Shown here: positions 1 through 21,019 of the stretch, piece after piece
Layout of the letters: each line of letters starts with the position of its first letter
How positions within the stretch are numbered: position 1 is the first letter of the stretch
NCBI GenBank assembly: GCA_025024175.1
Contig: QCXZ01000053.1
Location: 10,540,001-10,604,000, forward strand
DNA: 64,000 nt
Direction: 5' to 3'
From: Rhyzopertha dominica
Taxonomy: Eukaryota; Arthropoda; Insecta; Coleoptera; Bostrichidae
The notes under the pieces: generated by a model
Databases searched by the model: none
Told to the model about the DNA's origin: nothing
The model's input: only the letters and a program-made list of their open reading frames with translations
Program-made: the position numbers and the translations under genes

Positions 1-2272
1 AGATCAAGTTTCTGCCTGCTTCTCTGCAAATGAAAGCATTTCAATTCCACCTTCATTTTTCCATATTTATATCATGACATATCTGGTCAATAATAAATCT
101 GACATGTATGTGGATCAACGATAAAAATTTTACAATTTGTAAAGCATAGTCTACTAGTTTCTTTCTGTTTAGTGTTTACATTCATTAAATAATGTTTTAC
201 CCATAACCCAAATGCTGTCATCCTTGCAGGCAATAGTATAATTAATAAAAAAAACATAACACCTAAGATAATACTAGATAGCACACAGAGTGTGCTTGCA
301 ATAAAGTCCCTAGATAGATATCTATCTATAGTTATTTAACTTATAAGTTTCTAAATTGAATTGAATTATCTAACTGAACATCTTTAAATAGTATAGTNCT
401 CTCTCTATTCATCAGTGGATACCACATTTTGTTATCTTTTTTTGCTTTAAAAAATATTGTAAATTTTCATAAGCACTGTACATGTAATTTGTTTAAGTGT
501 TATTACTAAGGTTACAGTCACCTGAGAATTCAACAAGGCAACGAAAATTCAATAATATAGAGGGTATTCCATTAAAAAAAAAACTAACAACACCTGAAAG
601 ACATTTATGGTCCCGAACTGAACATGGACCTTATCATAGTCTTCCCTTTCAAATTCTATATAATTCCATAAAATAATTATTCGTTTTCAACAAACAAGTT
701 ATTTGTTTGTCTCAAGATACAATGCCTAGTCGGTGTCGGTATTTTATGATAGCTACATGTTTTCATAATTGTAAAATCTAAAAATAATTGTTTCCAGAAA
801 AAGTTTGTATTGTAGTGTAGCATATATTCAAATTATTTTCAAATACGGCTGATATTAGGTACACTGGAAACAGACACTCAAGTAATTTTAATATAACACT
901 ACATTTTACAATCCCTGGTATTAAAGGACCACTTAAATACTATAACCTTGGATCTAACTTGTTTTTATATTATTCAATGTTTTCTGAAAAATATGACTTA
1001 AACAACGCTTATGAAAGTTATAAATATCATAGAATCTATGCAAAGTAAAAATACCTGCTTCCAACTGTTTCAAGGAGTATAAATTGTGTAAACATAAACA
1101 ATTAACATTGTGTATTAAAAATTTTAGTTTTATCCAATTAGGATGCTGATAACTAGGATTAATCTTTTCAGAGGAATTTCGAGCAATGCCACCTCTATTT
1201 GTTTTAGAATTTTGCTACTTTTAAGGAATATAATTTAAAATTATATAGAATACAGTGTATTCAATAAAGTTATGTTCACCAGCTTTTTTAAGTATAGCTT
1301 AGACAATTAACATTGAATAAGATTTTCTAATGTTGTTGATTTTGAATCTTGTTTTGTTTCAATAAGAAAATCATGCCCCTTATTTGCAAAAAGCACTGCC
1401 CAAAAATAATAGATTCTTTATGTGTAATATGATTTTGAAACTACCCATAATCGAATAAACATTTGAACTTGCTAGAAATTTCTGACATTATATAATGACA
1501 AATCTTATCTCATCAAATTACATGCAGTCAGTCAGAAAACCCATATGGGCATTTGAGGAGATCAAGTCGTGTTTGTGGTGAGTTGTAAAAGTTACCCAAA
1601 ATAAATGTTAAAGTCATATTTTTTAGACTTATTTTCATAGGATAGAAATCTATACACCGTGCCATGCACTGACATGTTCAACTAATTTGTCATCATTAAA
1701 CACTGTTGCCAAAGGACTGGGAGACAGGACTAATAATAACAATACATAAAAAAGACGACCAGCTAGAATGCTCAGATTATAGAGAAATCAGATATTAAGT
1801 CCAGGTTACAAAATCGTATCCAATGCAGAGAAGGCAATCAATAGTTACACATAATAAGAAAAGTGATAAATGGGACTGATCCACCCACAGTAAAGGATTT
1901 AGAGTTTCCCAGGAACCAGGAGCACCTACTTACAATCTATTAAAATCTCCAAATAATCACAGAAATCTGTTGGAAATAATTGGAAATCACCACAAGCTAT
2001 TGAAAATCGTTAAAAATCCTGAAGAAAGCAAGCAATTTGAGTATTTTTACAATGCTGTTTCAGCCATATACTTAGCTATAGCCAACAAATGAATATGATA
2101 TAAAAATGTTTAGTAGTACTTTACATTTCTTCAAAAGAGCTTTAGTATAATAAGTTATGTTTTAAACCACTGAAAACAGCACATTAAATAGTCACTTTTT
2201 GTAAAAACACTAAATTAACTAGGTAATTATACTGCTTAACATCTGTATCAAAATTTCATGTAAAATACTTAC
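1..2272. other. UTP14 downstream intron / noncoding AT-rich DNA
   Basis: No further UTP14 exon could be recognised here, although the minus-strand gene must continue leftward. The sequence is AT-rich with short direct repeats and no ORF with family resemblance. The largest ORF (minus, 87-284) has no splice context or recognisable motif. The most likely state is one long intron whose next exon lies outside the window. Confidence 0.5.
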
Positions 2273-3151
2273 TTCTTTATCATATTTAGCTCGAACTTGC
2301 TTATTTCTAGCCCACTTTCCAGTACTCCGATGCCTCAAACTAGCTCGCTCATCTGCCCTGACTTTCTCTATTTCCTCCAGTTTCTTTAGGGCTTCTTCCG
2401 GATTTGTCTTTTGCAGCAATTCGAATTCTTTCATCTGATTCTTAATTTTTTCTCTCCTCTGTATCCTATGAAACTTTTTGCTCTTTATCCTGTTCTGCCG
2501 CCTGGCTTTTGCCTCCTTGTAGCTCTGAAGTGCTCTCATTTTTGCTGCCTCCCGCCTCCGTTCCATGATTTCTTCCAAAGTAAGTGGAAATTCGATATCT
2601 GGCTCTTGTAGCTCTGCAGTTTTTACTTCAACCACTTGTTGTTCAATTTCTTCGATCTTCTTTTGTAATTCTGTTTTCACACGCCATTTAAATTTATCTT
2701 TGGCTGTGAATTCTTTTAGTGTGACATCAGTGTTTAATGGAAAATGTACATGCAGTGCTGCCCTGTTTGAAGTAACAACTGGTTCCCACTTGTTTAATTC
2801 TTCTTTCGCGTTTTCATAGCCAACGGAACGCCTAATTCTTTCCGCTTGTGGTTTTTCCAGTGGTTTCGGGAGAGTTTTGGATTTCTTCTTTGTCCTGTCA
2901 AGCTTTTTATGTATTTCTACATGGCTGGACCTCTGTTTCAATACTTTTGCTAAATTGTTTACTCTAACAACACCTTTCTTACCAGAAAGCGATTTCACCA
3001 AGTTAAATTCTGATATTTGTAATGTAGGTTCAGAACGTGTGGGATTTTTAATGTGTCGTACTTTATCCAAGCCCAGAACATTCTCTATCAAATTGGAATG
3101 TTTAGAATCGTCGACTTCAGTATCTGACACGGTTTCTTCTTCGTCTGACAT
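2273..3151 (-). CDS. UTP14: UTP14-like SSU processome protein, first coding exon (partial)
   Basis: This is the N-terminal 293 codons of a U3 snoRNA-associated protein of the UTP14 family, a nucleolar component of the small-subunit processome that acts in 18S rRNA maturation. The start is the ATG at 3149-3151, followed by an acidic segment (MSDEEETVSDTEVDD). Family hallmarks follow: VGYENAKEELNKWEPVV at about residues 110-126, FPLTLEEIMERRREAAKMRALQS in the middle, and a basic stretch (KSKKFHRIQRREK) that leads to LRHRSTGKWARNKQ near the exon end. The exon ends in phase 0 at a strong donor (GTAAGTAT, reading down from 2272). The remaining half or more of the protein, which is usually 700 aa or longer, is not in the window. 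The gene shares its upstream region with RpL19, a plausible ribosome-biogenesis pair. Family assignment is confident. Confidence 0.9.
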
Positions 3152-3642
3152 TATCCTTATATAATTTTGTTATTCACTATTCAACACATGGAACATTCAA
3201 CAAATAATCGTTAAATTTTGAGGTTAAAACGCATTGACGTCTGAGCCTGAGCGCCTGACGTTTGTGGTTTGACAGTTGACACTAGTCTAGACACTGCCTT
3301 ATGATATTAGCAACAATTAATTAAAATCTAAAGTTACTAAGAAGAACTATTTCATTGTTACCAAAATAGTTTGAAATTAAATATTAAAAATTATTGCTTT
3401 AGGCTGGTTTATTTGAAACAGTAGTCAATTTGTAGCTCTGCTACAGAAATTGTAACACACGAGGATTGTCTTTTATGTTTTTTTAAGTCCCCTTTATTTT
3501 GAGAAAACGAAATGTGCAGTTTCTAACTTAAAGTTGGTACAGGACTATTACGTCACATACTTCTTCCGCTTATTACAAGTTTTGTTAATTCGCTTGACGT
3601 CTAGTGAAGTGCCTTTAATTATTGTGTTCTGAATTTTATAAA
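3152..3642. promoter_or_regulatory. Divergent promoter region of UTP14 and RpL19
   Basis: About 490 bp separates the two divergent start codons. A pyrimidine-rich CTTCTTCCG near 3560-3568 resembles the TCT/TOP initiator typical of ribosomal-protein genes and lies about 75 nt before the RpL19 ATG. A GACGTCTGAG/CGCCTGACGTTTG segment near 3236-3263 and CTTGACGTCTAG near 3594-3604 are GACGTC/TGACGT boxes that could be shared activator sites. The transcription start sites are inferred, not seen. Confidence 0.45.
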
Positions 3643-4230
3643 ATGAGCAACCTACGGCTTCAAAAGCGCCTTGCGGCTTCCATCAAGCGGTGCGGAAAAC
3701 GCAAAATATGGTTGGATCCCAACGAGAATGAAGAAATCTCCAACGCAAACTCCCGCCAAATGGTCCGTAAGTTGCTCAAGGATGGGCTAATCATCAAAAA
3801 ACCAGTGGCGATCCACTCTCGCTACAGGACTCGCCAAAACCAGGACGCTCGTTTGAAGGGTCGCCACACCGGCTTCGGAAAACGCAAGGGCACCCGTGAA
3901 GCCCGCAACCCGGCCAAGAAACTTTGGGCAGCGCGATGCAAGGTGCTGCGTCGCCTGTTGAGGAAATTTCGGGAGGCAAAAAAAATCGACAAGCACCTGC
4001 ACAGCAAACTGTACCTGCAAGTGAAGGGGAACGTTTACAGGAACAAAAGAGTCCTGATCGAGTACATCTTCAAGAAGAAGGCTGAGATGCAACGCGTCAA
4101 GTTGTTGGCTGACCAAGCGGAAGCGTACCGAACGCGAGCAAAAGAAGCTAAACGTCGCCGTTTGGAACGCATCGCCGCAAAGAAGGAAAGTGCAGAGAAA
4201 ACCATGAGGGACGAACCTGCTAAAGAATGA
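3643..4230 (+). CDS. RpL19: 60S ribosomal protein L19 (eL19), intronless and divergent
   Basis: The product is a 195-aa eL19 of the large ribosomal subunit. The start is the ATG at 3643 ([13 protein letters not shown]), which matches the family start; the in-frame extension to 3622 begins with TTG and is not real. Family blocks are in order: [69 protein letters not shown] and LADQAEA. Length fits (about 200 aa in other insects). Two things are odd. The ORF has no intron, whereas insect RpL19 genes I know are interrupted. It also carries many substitutions at positions that are normally near-invariant (for example [10 protein letters not shown], and the loss of RMP/TKxLW context). An intact retroposed paralogue is possible, with a canonical copy elsewhere, but it could also be the only RpL19. 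Only about 490 bp separate it from UTP14. Confidence 0.92.
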   Translation: MSNLRLQKRLAASIKRCGKRKIWLDPNENEEISNANSRQMVRKLLKDGLIIKKPVAIHSRYRTRQNQDARLKGRHTGFGKRKGTREARNPAKKLWAARCKVLRRLLRKFREAKKIDKHLHSKLYLQVKGNVYRNKRVLIEYIFKKKAEMQRVKLLADQAEAYRTRAKEAKRRRLERIAAKKESAEKTMRDEPAKE

Positions 4231-4292
4231 GGATCTTTTTGTTTTGTTGATTTGTCAATGAGTAGTTTGTGACAATGATTTTCATCTTTCTA

Positions 4293-4298
4293 AATAAA
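4293..4298 (+). terminator. Poly(A) signal of RpL19
   Basis: AATAAA lies 63 nt after the RpL19 stop codon, in a short T-rich 3' UTR. The spacing is typical of compact ribosomal-protein transcripts. Confidence 0.6.
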
Positions 4299-4299
4299 C

Positions 4300-7200
4300 G
4301 TAAACCTTCAGTTTAAGTAATGTTTTTTGTTTAACCTAGTCCTTTCAGTGACCAGATTATAAAAACAGTAAACGGGATGCATTTAAATTAAGTAATCAGT
4401 ACCACCATAAACCCAGTAATAGCACTCTCTAAAGGGTGTCCTCACGTGGACAACTTCAGAATCTGAAAACTGATGTAAAAATAACACTATTTTACTCTAT
4501 AACTTTTCTTGAAATAACAGCCGCATGCTGAGGTATTCACTCTTAAACATATGGGGGAAGAGACAGTTTTTCAAATATATCTCTTTAGATTTGTTGATAT
4601 ATTTACATCAAATTTTGGTTTTTATTATTTGAAGTGGAAGCCGTTAAAATACTGCACATATTTTTTAATAAATGTTTGGTGGGGACCATCCCCCGCACTT
4701 TAACCCTTAACTTTTTTCAAACATATGTTTTTTCATCTTTGGGCATTTTAACAGCAAAATAAAGGCCTTGCAAATTAGTAGCTCATCCTATGAACCCTGA
4801 TTCTTGAAGCCAAAATATGCCGATTTTGTTAATTATTGGTAAATTATTGAAAAAAGCTTAGTTAAAAAATACAGGGTGTTTTTTTACGATATAATCCACA
4901 GTTTTAAAGGTATTGAGTTGAAATTAGGTACAAGTTTGTAGTATTTACATCTAAAGTGTACCCCTAAATTATTGTTAACATTATTATAAAAACAAATTAA
5001 TATCAGGGGGTTGTAACTCTATCCCTCCCAACTTTTTGCCGTACGCCCATGCGACCAGCGGATTTTTTTTTCTAATGCAAAACTTCATTGTCAGTTTTTT
5101 TGGTTTCTTGTAATTTTTAGACAAAATGTTTAGATTCAGAGATAAACACTGTTTTGTGAAACTTTCCACCTTGTCTATTAGCAATAATGTTTTTCCTCTT
5201 GTTGTAAATAGTTATTATTGATATGATATTTTCCACTAAAGCATGTAAAGCCAAATCATTGCCATATTGGAGCTCAAATTATGTATTTTTCAAAACATTT
5301 TTGTCGTCTGTCTTTAATGCTCAAACCAATAGCTGACAAGATTTCTAAGTAGGCTTGGAAAAAAACTTGTAATTGGAAGTTTGGTTGTTAAAATAACTAA
5401 ATGTCAAGTTAANACGTGTTTAAATTAAAGTTGTTATTTATTAACATAATGACAAATAGGAAAGATTTTTTGTCACTTTCTGAAATGACAGACATGTTGC
5501 TAATTCTTGGTACGAAAATTTTTAGTTTTTAATTCTTTCAACTAAATAATTCCTCATAAATAGGAAAATGTGATTCTAATGGTAGGTCAGCAACTAGACG
5601 ATATGCGGATAGATATCCAAATCGACATAACCCAAAAAAGAAGATTTTTCCTAAATTTAATTCGTCGCTTAAGATAACCGATCATAAGAATCAAGGTCGG
5701 TCAATGTGGACGGGCGCAATAGTAATGGCAGAATAACCACTCAAATGTACACCGAGTCTTAAAACAGCTATTATAGTGACAGCGAAAGCATTTACCCTCG
5801 TAAATAATGAACTTCTCCATCCTCATTATTTGTAACAGCAAAAGAGCACTGCACATGCGTTTTGAATTAGGAAACACAATCACGATTGTTATGCAGCTTT
5901 TCCCTCCTAAAAGCGCCAGAAACACCCAATATTATTGCGATCTATAAATGTTTAGAAATCTCATTTAAGCTTTTACTACTAAGAAGTATTAATGTACCTT
6001 GTAAGTCAGAAACGTTTCATCTAGTGCATCTATGAAAAATTTGGTTATTTCTTATTTAATAAAAACATCTATTTTTTCTCTTGAAAAAAACAATCAGTGT
6101 AAAAAATTTTTAAATATCAGTAGACACGTATAAGAAAATTGTTGCTTTTGATATAGAATACTTAGCCCATAAACTTGATGGGGGATTATTAATTTTTGGT
6201 GAGTGCCAACAAGAATTTTTAATTTACACTCGTCCCATAATCTAACTGCTTTTGGTGCACTTCGTATTTCGTCAGTTTTAACATAAATCATGCAGCACAA
6301 TTGTTATGAATTTAGAAAGTAAATGATCTAAAGGAGCCGGTTCTTTTGTAGAGTCCAAGAAAAGAAAAAGAAAGGACATATGATCGCTTAGCTTAGGTAC
6401 GGTGTTGCGAGTAGCCACCAAAAAGCGGAAGCGGGAGTTAAAACCAAAAGCGGGTTGACGAAGCGGTAGACTCAGTTGGATGTAGCGCAGCGGCGAAATC
6501 GTATTCACACTCACTTGGGTTTGTTTATTTTTACTACGCACCTTTATTGTTAATAATTTCTAAGGTTTTTAATATTCAAAATGACTGCGATATTTGATAA
6601 GCGAACTTTTTATGCACGAAATTAAACAACGAACAAAAATTAGACATTTTGCTTAAACAATATTTCCAAAACTAAAATGCATTCGTTTGGTTTTATAATT
6701 TTTGAAGATAGTTTTTTCAAAAAGGTCAAATTAAAAAAAAAGTGGCACATGTTAGGCAACATATTGTTTTTTTTTTAATTTACTAAAGAATACATAAATG
6801 TAATAATATACAAGGTGTTCCATTAAAACGTTCATTCAGTAGCTGTCAGAGAATATGGGTCTGTTTAATGAATGTAAGAGATAAATACTGAGTTAAAAGG
6901 CCAACAACATATGTAATGAAAAAGTATACATGATGGAACATCAGCGATATGCCACCTGCTGGCTTCTACTCTAGTTACAATCTGTTACATAAATAAATAT
7001 ATGAGCATTTCGCATGTGGCGTCATATAAATGGTTAAAACACGCATCACGGATTCTTCCATGTTTCCTGCGTTAAATAATGTAACAGAATGTAGTTCACG
7101 TAAGCACTACAGTGGCGCTGCAATCTCAAATTCCATTGCCTATTGCCAGCTTTGATCTGATGACGTTCAGCAGTGTTACATGTAGTAAACTTTGATGTAT
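4300..7200. repeat. Intergenic DNA with degenerate repeat fragments
   Basis: No gene was recognised between RpL19 and the convergent GAPDH 3' end apart from the element at 7202-8183. Several fragments carry the ACAGGGTGTT-type terminus seen in the inverted-repeat elements of this window (about 4872 and, degenerate, 6808). A relatively GC-rich patch lies at 6395-6510. ORFs here are short and have no family resemblance. Confidence 0.4.
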
Positions 7201-7201
7201 A

Positions 7202-8183
7202 CAGGGTGTTTCACAACTTATCCGAAAAAATTTAACCACATATAGGTATTTATATAAGAAGTAGATTTTTAGAAAAAAAATCTAATGAAAGTTCAAAAAG
7301 AAAACGAGAAAATAAAATTTAATCTTTGGAAAATGGAAGTTTAAAAGTTGCATAGCATGCATAAAACAACTGTTGTTAACGTCACCTTTTCTGAGTCAAT
7401 CTGCGATAGACTGTCCAAGTGTCGTTTGATTTAGTTTATTTTAATAAAAATGGCCTATGTCTACAGTAACGAGGAGTTGAAGGATGTAGTTTTAATGCTT
7501 AAATATGAGACCTTTTAACAGAAAAGTATGACAAAATTCCTTCTTTGCTTTGCCTTTGTTTGTTTGCTGAAGAAAATCGCAATAGTTGTTTGGCTAATCA
7601 TTTAATTTTTATGGAGGCAACCCTTACATGTGCTAGTGTAGTTTATGCCCAAACTGTGGTTTGTTAACATCGCTTTTTAGAAGCGGAAGACGATACATTA
7701 GATTTTATGGATGACAATGACATGCGTATTCAAAGGTATATCTGAAATAACTCTCTAGAGAATTTGTTTGCCAGATATGTATCATTAAGTAATAAGCCGC
7801 AGATTGATTTACAAAAGGTGACGTTGTTTTACGCATGCTCTGCAATTGTTAAACTTCCATTTTCCAAACTTTAAAATTTTTTTTCTCGTTTTTGTCAAAC
7901 CTTTGCTTTCTTTTTTGATCTCCAGATTCCAAAAATGCAGTCAGAAATGAGCTAGGACGTCCGGAAATTTATTTTTCGCAAAATGACCCTTTCACTCTAG
8001 GTCACTTTTCAGACAAACCATTGCAGCTAGGGACCAACTGACACCACCCCGAAATGCAGCAGGTCTACATTAGTAAATTAACATAATATTAGCGTAATCG
8101 GAGACCATCAAGTTTCGAGAAATCGACTTTTTATATAAATACCTATGTGGTTAATTTTTTTCAAATAAGTTTTGAAACATCCT
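7202..8183. mobile_element. Non-autonomous inverted-repeat transposon of the mariner superfamily
   Basis: Both ends share long inverted arms. CAGGGTGTTTCAC followed by a TTAACCACAT(A)TAGGTATTTATATAA block at the left is matched by its complement ending CATCCTG at 8183. An inner arm (about 7305-7420 against 7800-7895, with GGAAAATGGAAGTTTAA) is also complementary, giving arms of roughly 200 nt. A flanking TATA on both sides fits TA-type target duplication. Inside, at 7450-7510, a decayed start MAYVYSNEELKDVVLML resembles the N-terminal helix-turn-helix of the insect mariner-like transposase whose larger copy lies at 49104-53235. The central part is deleted, so the element is not autonomous. 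Confidence 0.75.
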
Positions 8184-8794
8184 GTATATGCAACTTTGAC
8201 TTCGAATTTGAATATGACTTTGATAGCACAGTTAGTTAGCACATTTGATTAGTGTTCAAAAGGTCGCACGTTGAAACCCATTCAATATTGGTAATACTTT
8301 TTCATTGCATATGTTGGCCTGTTAACAAATTAATATCAAATCTCTGTCAAGACTCGCAATACTTTTTCATTTCTTGTTATGCCTGTTTACCCATTAAAAT
8401 GTCATCGACATTAATTAAAAACATATTTCAGGCAATAATTGACTTTTTCTATATAACAATATCTTATATTCCTTAAAAAAGTATTCAGGTGATAATCATA
8501 TTTGAATATAAATATGAGGACTCCCCTTATACACGAAAATATTTTCTGGAGAAGCATAAGTTTTGTAAAAAAAATTAAGCAAAAAAAAAACGATTTGAAC
8601 ATTGCGCACATGTATATTGTTCAACTGTTACAGAAATATCCGTAATGCACAAGTTGGATCTAAAGCATGCGATACAGATGATGGTATAAATAATAAGGAT
8701 TTTTCGGGCCTATTCCACTAAAACTTCTAAACATGCTTCAACTTGTCCAAAAAAAATAGTATACAAAAAAACAATCAGCCTTCTACTCCACCAT

Positions 8795-17560
<8,766 letters not shown>

Positions 17561-18739
17561 TAAACGGACATGGCGCAACCAGGCGCAACATTTTAAATAA
17601 CATTGAAATAAAATATTATTTAATTTTCAGTACTAGAAGCTATGAGCTATGAACATTTTTTACCTATTTTGATAACACAACAGTTTTTGTGGCGTGCACA
17701 CACTCATAGCGTGATTATTTATATTCCACTAGTGTGCTTCCTTAGTAGTTACCTAATAGAAATATAAAAACCTATCGTAATCATCAGCTTGGTTTTCCGA
17801 TAAGGAACGTTTTTACTTTTGGTTTATCCAAAGTGTTCTCACATCTTCATTAGTTTTCACATGCCAACTTCTCTGTCACAAGATCTGTTGTATAATAAAA
17901 ATAACTTCTGATGCTTCGTTGTACATTATTTATTGTACCTATTATGTATTTCATTTATATTATTTGTTACATTTACCTATGGCGGTTAATATGCTAATAA
18001 TTGAGCAAGTTTCTTGTACTTTACAACTTTCCCGGGACTTCGATGCTGCCATCTGTCGGTTCGGGTGTAAGCAGCGGGAAGCGCGAATGATTTGAATTGC
18101 AAAAAAAGACGATCATACAAATTTAATTTTTATACTGTAACACAGAACGATTAAAATATCCGCCAGCCTACGTTGCGTAAAATAAAAATAAATTCATGGA
18201 ATACTTTCTCTAGTCGTCCTAGAAGAGTTTGGGCTAAATAATTAACAAATTGTGCAATCAGTAGTACAGTAGTAATACAGTCAAATCCCCATACATAAAA
18301 TAATTTTCTACTTTAATTGCGCATAATTTGTTAGGGTTTTGGTTAAACAGCAATATTTGTATTAAAAGTAGTGTGAATACCTGTAGGATGCATTCCCTTG
18401 CTTATTTACTAAAACTTTACCTGTGAATATATTTTTTAATTTAATATATGTTATTGCGCATACGTTGCTTAACTTGGGGCACTCCATTAAATCACTCTGT
18501 TGTCCCAATTTTGGCATTATTGCTTTTACTTGGGACAACTAATCGTTAGAAAAAAATAATAATAAAAATACAACCATTTTATTTTGAATGAACAAAAACA
18601 ATCTACAAAATAAATGTTACAAAAGTAAAATAATAAACAATAAACCATTAAACTAAACATTCTGGGTTAAAATAACAATAATCTTTGAACTTAAAAAAGG
18701 AAATGCGAACATCCTATTTCAAGGAACATGTATAGATAT

Positions 18740-19700
18740 TTGTATTGCTAGAAAGTAGTTCCAGTTTTCATTGGTTTTTCTTTACAAATAAATAGTCTAT
18801 CTTCAACGTCTGGATATAGCACATACATGTTTTTTTTTTGTCCTTTATAGTTTTGCAAAAAGTCCAGTAAGATTTTATCATTGTTGTCATGTATTTTAAG
18901 AATTTTTGCAAAAAAATTTTTAGTAAGCTCTTTTTTGGTCCCTTCATTGTATTTCATGTATACCTACGAGTATAAAATCTATTATTTCTAATTTTAATTG
19001 CACTTATGATCAGTCTTTTGCTCAGTCTCATTAGGGGTATAGTATTTTTTTTCTAGTGGTCATGGGTCTTTTTTTTCAGAAAAATCTTCCTCGTCTACAT
19101 CTTTGTCTTATCTTCATTAGAGTCTGACAAGTCATCTTTGGTTTTATTTTTTGGGGGTTGGCGGTTGATACTTTGTAAAATATTTTTGTTGGACACATTT
19201 GATAGCCTTGCAGTCAATCTTTTGTTATTTCCCTTTTCTTCCTTCATTTTTCTTATATCTGCCAATATCATTAACTTTATTTATTTATAAAGTTAATGGC
19301 CAATATATCTGGCTCAGATAGGCTTTTTCTTGGAACAATAGCAACTTTTTTTCATTCCCTTGTACTCCTGAGTTTCCGTTTGCCGTGTAGATTTAAGAAA
19401 GTCCTCAAAACTGTTGGTCCAAACATCAACACTCTGCACGTTTTTCTTTTTCAGGTAGCTGTTTCAGGACTTGTTGGGAATCTAGTGCATAAATTCAACT
19501 GGCTGCAAAACCAGCTTTTAAATTTTTTTCTGATTTTGGTGCGATAATTTCCAAAACCTGTTTTAGTTTTCGAGCAAAAACATCTTTGGGAATCAAACCA
19601 TGGCATTTGTTGTTATAATCTTGAAGCAATTTTCACCATGCTGTTTTCAGTGGACTAAAGTAAGCAAATACAAAGTGGCTGACAAAGATGCATACTATTT
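18740..19700 (-). pseudogene. Decayed pogo/jerky-type (DDE_1) transposase, 3' part
   Basis: Reading the minus strand with frameshifts, the end of a DDE_1 superfamily transposase is recognisable. FSPLKTAW and KDVFARKLKQVLEII (about 19560-19670) lead to LKAGFAAS-IYALDSQQVLKQLPEK (about 19450-19520), then SVDVWTNSFEDFLKSTR. The motif GF(R)A(T)GIYPL(N)PQxVL is characteristic of the C-terminal part. An Asn/Lys-rich tail follows. Stops and frame changes show it is inactive. A second, more complete relic of the superfamily lies at 62950-64000. Confidence 0.6.
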
Positions 19701-20611
19701 GGAGATGATAGCAAAAATTTTATATTATTTTCCATGCATTTTTCAAGTACATGTATTATTAATACATGGCTAACAAGATTACCGCCTATAATGATATGCT
19801 ACACAAACTGCTTTTATCTACTGTTCATGAGTTTTTAATATTTTGGTTCTTAAAAAATAGTATAAATTGTTTCTTTAGTGCAATTTGGAATTTTGTACCT
19901 TTGATTTTCTCAAATGAGCTTGTAAATTCATGTACATATGACAAATTATATATACCTATACATTCATGTTTTTTTGTTTGAAAATATTGAAGAATAAAGA
20001 AAAGTTTCTTTTGCATAAAAAAATTATTTTATCTGCTTTAAGATCTTTATTGGGATATAAGGTAGGCTTGGAACCACAATTTTAACTGTTCAAATAACAT
20101 ATATGAATTATTAATACTAAGTAATAACATGTGTAAGGGAGCTAACAATAAAGACTTGGTAACACAAATTGTAATCATTTCTTAAAGTTTAAATTGCCTG
20201 CCACCAATTTCTATAAATAAGGTCAATATCAAAAGAATGAGTCAGGTGATCTGGTTGGTCATGAAAAAAGGCTTTCCGTTTCTATGAATTTGTTAGTAAC
20301 TATACCTTTTATTTAGACATTCCTAAACATAGACTGTAAAGTAGTCCGAACAACCATGATGATGAAAATACTATATTGTCTAATTTCCAGGTTTATATCC
20401 TCCAGTAAAATTAAATATTAATTCTTATCGTTCTGGTTACAAATTTTACTATTTCTAACAATAAAAGATGAAACAAATAATTTAATAATCCTACCTCAAT
20501 TTGTAAAAATTTTTACTTACCTTTTAACATTTTCTTAAAAATTTAGGTCTAGCAATATATGAGATAAGGCTGGTCACCTCTCTTATTTGCTCACCCTGTA
20601 TCTATTTTATG

Positions 20612-21019
20612 TAGGGCTGCCATCTCTAAAAACTGCCCCCCCCCCCAGGACCGGAAGCGTAAGTTCCCCGGATTTTGGAGCTTTCACCCTGGACATTTCA
20701 ATACTTTTTTCATTCGCTTACATCTTGATTAAAATATATTTTATTCGGTACTTGATAGAAGAACACTTTAATTTTAAACCTCTTTTGTTGCATGAAATAT
20801 ATATATATATAAATATTTTTTAACCTTTTCAGGTATTAAATAAAAAATGAACAAACCCAATATTAGTTANTCAGTTAATAAAATTAAATGAAAACTTGTT
20901 TAACTTTTTATTTTTTCCATACAATTAACAATATTTACCCGGACTACAATTTAAACCCCGCCCAGACGCTCCCCGGACGTCTTCCAAACTAGGACAAATC
21001 CGGACGGATGGCAGCCCTA
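20612..21019. mobile_element. MITE with TAGGGCTGCCATC inverted termini
   Basis: TAGGGCTGCCATC at the left is exactly complementary to GATGGCAGCCCTA at the right, 408 bp apart. Both ends continue with CCGGA-containing, GC-richer sequence inside the element. A flanking TA could be the target duplication if the tip is GGGCTGCC. There is no coding capacity. The parent superfamily is not clear. Confidence 0.7.

Noticed and set aside
87..284. Minus-strand 65-codon ORF near the left edge as a UTP14 exon
   Set aside because: No UTP14 motif, no consistent splice sites, and a strongly AT-rich composition.
3787..4116. Minus-strand ORFs overlapping RpL19
   Set aside because: They are shadows of a GC-richer coding region in other frames and have no resemblance to any family.
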